A model generated the notes under the pieces. It was not told the DNA's origin and made no database searches. It saw nothing but the letters and a program-made list of their open reading frames with translations. 8,016 nucleotides of DNA from GCA-003244245 sp964250265. Lineage in GTDB: Bacteria > Actinomycetota > Actinomycetes > Mycobacteriales > Pseudonocardiaceae. The position numbers and the translations under genes were made by a program. Below are positions 6,224 through 8,016 of this stretch, piece after piece (the stretch's first letter is position 1; every line of letters begins with the position of its first letter). The DNA is taken from contig CAXUFG010000235.1 in the NCBI GenBank assembly GCA_964250265.1, positions 1 to 8,016 of the forward strand, given 5' to 3'.

Positions 6224-7594
6224 TCAGCGGGTGATGTACACGATCTGGCTCTCCGACCGACCGTCCACGCTCACCCGGATCAGGAAGCTGCCGTCGTCCA
6301 GGGGCCTCCCGGCGTCATCGGTGCCGTCCCACTCAAGGGTCCGGGCACCGTCTGCGGGCCGCGGTTCGTCGAGCAGCCGGCGCACGCGCGCACCGAACCG
6401 ATCCCAAATGTTGATCGTCAGCGTCTCGGCGTCGCTGGGAACCATGATGGTGATCGGCAGCGGGGCTTCGCTGCGCCTGGGGGCGTTGTCGGCGAGGAAG
6501 CTCAGGCCTGCAGGCGCCGCGGCGTGCCGGGGCCCCGGCAGCGGATCGGCCGCGTAGCGGTAGACGGTGCGACCGGAGGCATAGCCGACGGTGACCGGAT
6601 CGTGGAAGAACCGGAATCGGTTGATGAAGGAGCCGATCTCGTTGGCGTTCTGCCAGGTCGTACCGCCATCGGTCGTCGAGCTGCTGAAACCGTCCCGGAA
6701 GGAGGCTGAGCCCCAGCCTCCCACCCAGCCGGTGCTCTCGTCGACGAACCCGATGCCCTCGAGGTTCGCGTTACCCTGCGGGTCATTGATCTTGAGGCGG
6801 GTCCAGGTGTTTCCACCGTCCACCGTCTTGAGGATGGCGCCCCGGGTGAAGCTTTCCAATGCGACGAAGCCCACCTGCTCGTCGAGGAATTGGATCTTCC
6901 AGCCCCACTCGCCGAGCGGGAGTTCGGCGCTCAGGCCGGCCACGGTGTTCACCCAGCTCTGCCCGCCGTCCTCGGTGCGCAGCACCACCGCGCGGACGTC
7001 GCTTCGCGTCGGGTTGGCCGCCTGCGATTTCCCGCCCACCACCCAGCCATGGTCGGCGTCGGTGAAAAAACAGTCCACCAGCAGGGAGGCGTGCGCGGAC
7101 ATGTCCCAGGACTGCCAGCTCCCCCCGCCGTCGACGGTCCGCATCATCCGTGGCGGCAGGTTCGGGAAGTTCGTCCCCGAGGCGTACACGACGGACTCGT
7201 CGACGACGGACATCCCGCACACCGCGGACGGGGCCAGCGCAGGGAGACCCGCAACGGCGGTCCAGGTGTGGCCGTCGGGGGTCTCGAAGAGGCGCTTGTC
7301 CTCGGTCAACGTCCCGACCCAGCCGCGGGTGTCGGAGGCGAAGCCCACGCAGCGCAGGTAGACGTCCTCGTCGTGGAACTGCTCCTCCCACGTCACGAAG
7401 CCGTCCTCGGTGTGCAGGATCTGGCCGTTGCTGTTCACCGCCCAGCCGCGCAGCGGGTCGCGGAAGAAGATGTCATCGGTGCGCGAGCTCGCGACGGGCG
7501 CGCTGGTGACCCGCCACACCGGTTGGGCCCCCGAGGAGCCTTCGTCGCTTACGGTCGCCTCGCTGGTGATCTGGCCGTGGGACACGGGGGACAC
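6224..7594 (-). CDS. Ycf48/BNR-type beta-propeller protein with C-terminal FlgD-Ig-like domain
   Basis: 456 residues from GTG 7594-7592. Six Asp-box motifs occur, numbered from this start: TEDGFVTW (62), TPDGHTW (105), TVDGGGSW (153), TEDGGQSW (207), TVDGGNTW (257) and TTDGGTTW (307). The last five recur about every 50 residues, with intervening GWVG, GWVVGG and GWVGGWG strands typical of Ycf48/HCF136-like and BNR propellers. Residues about 381-455 match the FlgD Ig-like fold (ITIMVPSDAETLTINIWD, then RTLEWDGTDDAGRPLDDGSF). Such propellers are binding scaffolds; Ycf48 itself helps assemble photosystem II, a role not implied here. No signal peptide is visible, although FlgD-Ig domains are often on exported proteins. 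Start choice: GGAGGAGGT at 7607-7599 is 4 nt before this GTG; GTG 7585 and the upstream GTG 7636 fit less well. It heads the operon with the unknown small gene and DyP. The family call is firm, the function unknown. Confidence 0.88.
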   Translation of the reverse strand: MSPVSHGQITSEATVSDEGSSGAQPVWRVTSAPVASSRTDDIFFRDPLRGWAVNSNGQILHTEDGFVTWEEQFHDEDVYLRCVGFASDTRGWVGTLTEDKRLFETPDGHTWTAVAGLPALAPSAVCGMSVVDESVVYASGTNFPNLPPRMMRTVDGGGSWQSWDMSAHASLLVDCFFTDADHGWVVGGKSQAANPTRSDVRAVVLRTEDGGQSWVNTVAGLSAELPLGEWGWKIQFLDEQVGFVALESFTRGAILKTVDGGNTWTRLKINDPQGNANLEGIGFVDESTGWVGGWGSASFRDGFSSSTTDGGTTWQNANEIGSFINRFRFFHDPVTVGYASGRTVYRYAADPLPGPRHAAAPAGLSFLADNAPRRSEAPLPITIMVPSDAETLTINIWDRFGARVRRLLDEPRPADGARTLEWDGTDDAGRPLDDGSFLIRVSVDGRSESQIVYITR

Positions 7595-7598
7595 GCCC

Positions 7599-7607
7599 AC
7601 CTCCTCC
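7599..7607 (-). promoter_or_regulatory. Strong ribosome-binding site deciding the propeller start
   Basis: GGAGGAGGT on the minus strand lies 4 nt upstream of GTG 7594-7592 and 13 nt upstream of GTG 7585-7583. It falls inside the longer reading frame that starts at GTG 7636, which argues against that longer start. The near-perfect match to the 16S rRNA 3' end makes 7594 the preferred start. Confidence 0.7.
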
Positions 7608-7615
7608 GAACGGTG

Positions 7616-7665
7616 GCAGGGTCCGGCGCCCTGCACCCCTTGGATGAGAAGAGCGCTCGGCGCTC
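7616..7665. promoter_or_regulatory. Two short inverted repeats upstream of the propeller gene
   Basis: GCAGGG (7616-7621) and CCCTGC (7629-7634) form a perfect 6-bp inverted repeat with a 7-nt spacer. GAGCGC (7651-7656) and GCGCTC (7660-7665) form another with a 3-nt spacer. Both lie within 75 nt of the propeller start on the minus strand and also around the proposed TTG start of the plus-strand ORF. They could be operators or leader hairpins, or be incidental in GC-rich DNA. No convincing -10/-35 pair was found here. Confidence 0.25.
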
Positions 7666-7780
7666 CGCCAGATACGTTTCATCGGAACGGCTCGCCCGCG
7701 ACGCCGACTACGGCTGGCTGGACATGACCGCCCGCGGCTGGATCATGTGGTGGCGTGGATACGGCGCCGGGAGGCAATAG
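7640..7780 (+). CDS. Possible small ORF, 46 aa, unknown, overlapping the next gene
   Basis: Read from TTG 7640 the frame gives LDEKSARRSARYVSSERL, then ARDADYGWLDMTARGWIMWW, ending RGYGAGRQ. From about codon 17 onward third positions are strongly G/C and the aromatic-rich sequence looks protein-like. The TAG (7778-7780) shares its last base with the GTG start of the following gene, an overlap typical of coupled genes, and its last codons contain that gene's SD. Against it: neither TTG 7640 nor GTG 7613 has a good SD, and the start is only 45 nt from the divergent propeller start. It may be the truncated 3' remnant of a longer gene. No family is recognised. Confidence 0.35.
   Translation: MDEKSARRSARYVSSERLARDADYGWLDMTARGWIMWWRGYGAGRQ
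7769..7774 (+). promoter_or_regulatory. Strong Shine-Dalgarno for the right-edge gene
   Basis: GGGAGG ends 5 nt before GTG 7780-7782, near-ideal spacing. It selects this GTG over the in-frame GTG at 7810 and supports the right-edge reading frame as a real gene. Confidence 0.65.
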
Positions 7781-8016
7781 TGGATCTCAGGACTCACTCA
7801 TGCGATGACGTGATCGTTCATGTGGAGCGAGGTCTCAGTGTGCGGTTGGACCGGGAGGCTGCGGTGGTGAAGCGGCGTTCCGTGGGAGCACGTACTGATC
7901 GGGGTAGCTGGGTTCGTATTGAGGCGAGACCGTGGTCCACGCTGGTGGGGCAGGGTGGGGGGGTGGAATGCGCGGCATGTCTGCCGACGGCGGTGGCCAA
8001 ACCACAGTGGTATCGG
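7780..8016 (+). CDS. N-terminal part of an unidentified protein (runs off right edge)
   Basis: GTG 7780 opens 79 codons with no stop to the window end. The protein starts MDLRTHSCDDVIVHVERGLS and continues with VRLDREAAVVKRRSVGARTD. A GGGAGG site sits 5 nt upstream, and the preceding small ORF ends inside the GTG. The basic KRR segment, the following SWVRIEARPW and a later CAAC motif are visible. The pattern faintly recalls the N-termini of Streptomyces-type proteins annotated as phosphotransferase-like, but that is a weak memory-based impression and the catalytic part lies outside the window. A G-rich run at 7947-7963 encodes GGG in this frame. Many wobble positions are T or A, less biased than in the genes to the left, which may hint at a different origin. 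Confidence 0.55.
   Translation, partial: MDLRTHSCDDVIVHVERGLSVRLDREAAVVKRRSVGARTDRGSWVRIEARPWSTLVGQGGGVECAACLPTAVAKPQWYR

Noticed and set aside
6890..7780. 296-codon plus-strand frame opposite the propeller gene
   Set aside because: Most of it is an antisense shadow of the propeller (His/Gly/Arg-rich, no domain). Only its last 46 codons, beyond the propeller start, are kept as a tentative small ORF.
1..8016. CRISPR array, tRNA, insertion sequence or integrase attachment site
   Set aside because: No regularly spaced repeats, cloverleaf-like sequence, transposase or terminal repeats were seen on either strand.

Overview
The window comes from a high-GC actinobacterium, probably an actinomycete of the Streptomyces or Pseudonocardiaceae type. 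This rests on strong G/C bias at third codon positions, frequent GTG starts, an actinobacterial-style lipoprotein and Opp/Dpp transporter set, and a class of DyP peroxidase common in such genomes. The assignment is an inference; no rRNA or other phylogenetic marker is present.

Left block (about 1-3747, minus strand): three genes of an oligopeptide/dipeptide-type ABC importer, transcribed right to left as OppC-like permease, solute-binding lipoprotein, then OppB-like permease, which runs off the left edge. The genes are packed tightly (ATGA overlap, then an 8-nt gap). The ATPase genes are not in the window and probably lie beyond position 1.

Middle (3748-4174): a divergent intergenic region carrying a small palindrome. 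It is followed by a 37-codon plus-strand ORF encoding a one-helix membrane miniprotein. That ORF stops 2 nt before a 24-bp-stem inverted repeat, placed as a bidirectional terminator between it and the convergent DyP gene.

Right block (4175-7594, minus strand): an apparent three-gene operon. It encodes a six-Asp-box, Ycf48/BNR-type beta-propeller with a C-terminal FlgD-Ig-like domain, then a small acidic protein of unknown family, then a DyP-type heme peroxidase. None of the three has a visible signal peptide. The middle gene has a good RBS and ATG in one frame, but its clear coding sequence continues in another, so a frameshift or non-standard start is implied.

Right edge (about 7640-8016, plus strand): a possible 46-codon ORF overlaps by one base the GTG start of a gene with a strong GGGAGG ribosome-binding site. 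That gene leaves the window after 79 codons.

The least-explained parts are the propeller/unknown/DyP operon, the frameshifted middle gene, the membrane miniprotein with its hairpin, and the coupled ORF pair at the right edge. No tRNA, rRNA, CRISPR array, insertion sequence or integrase was seen.
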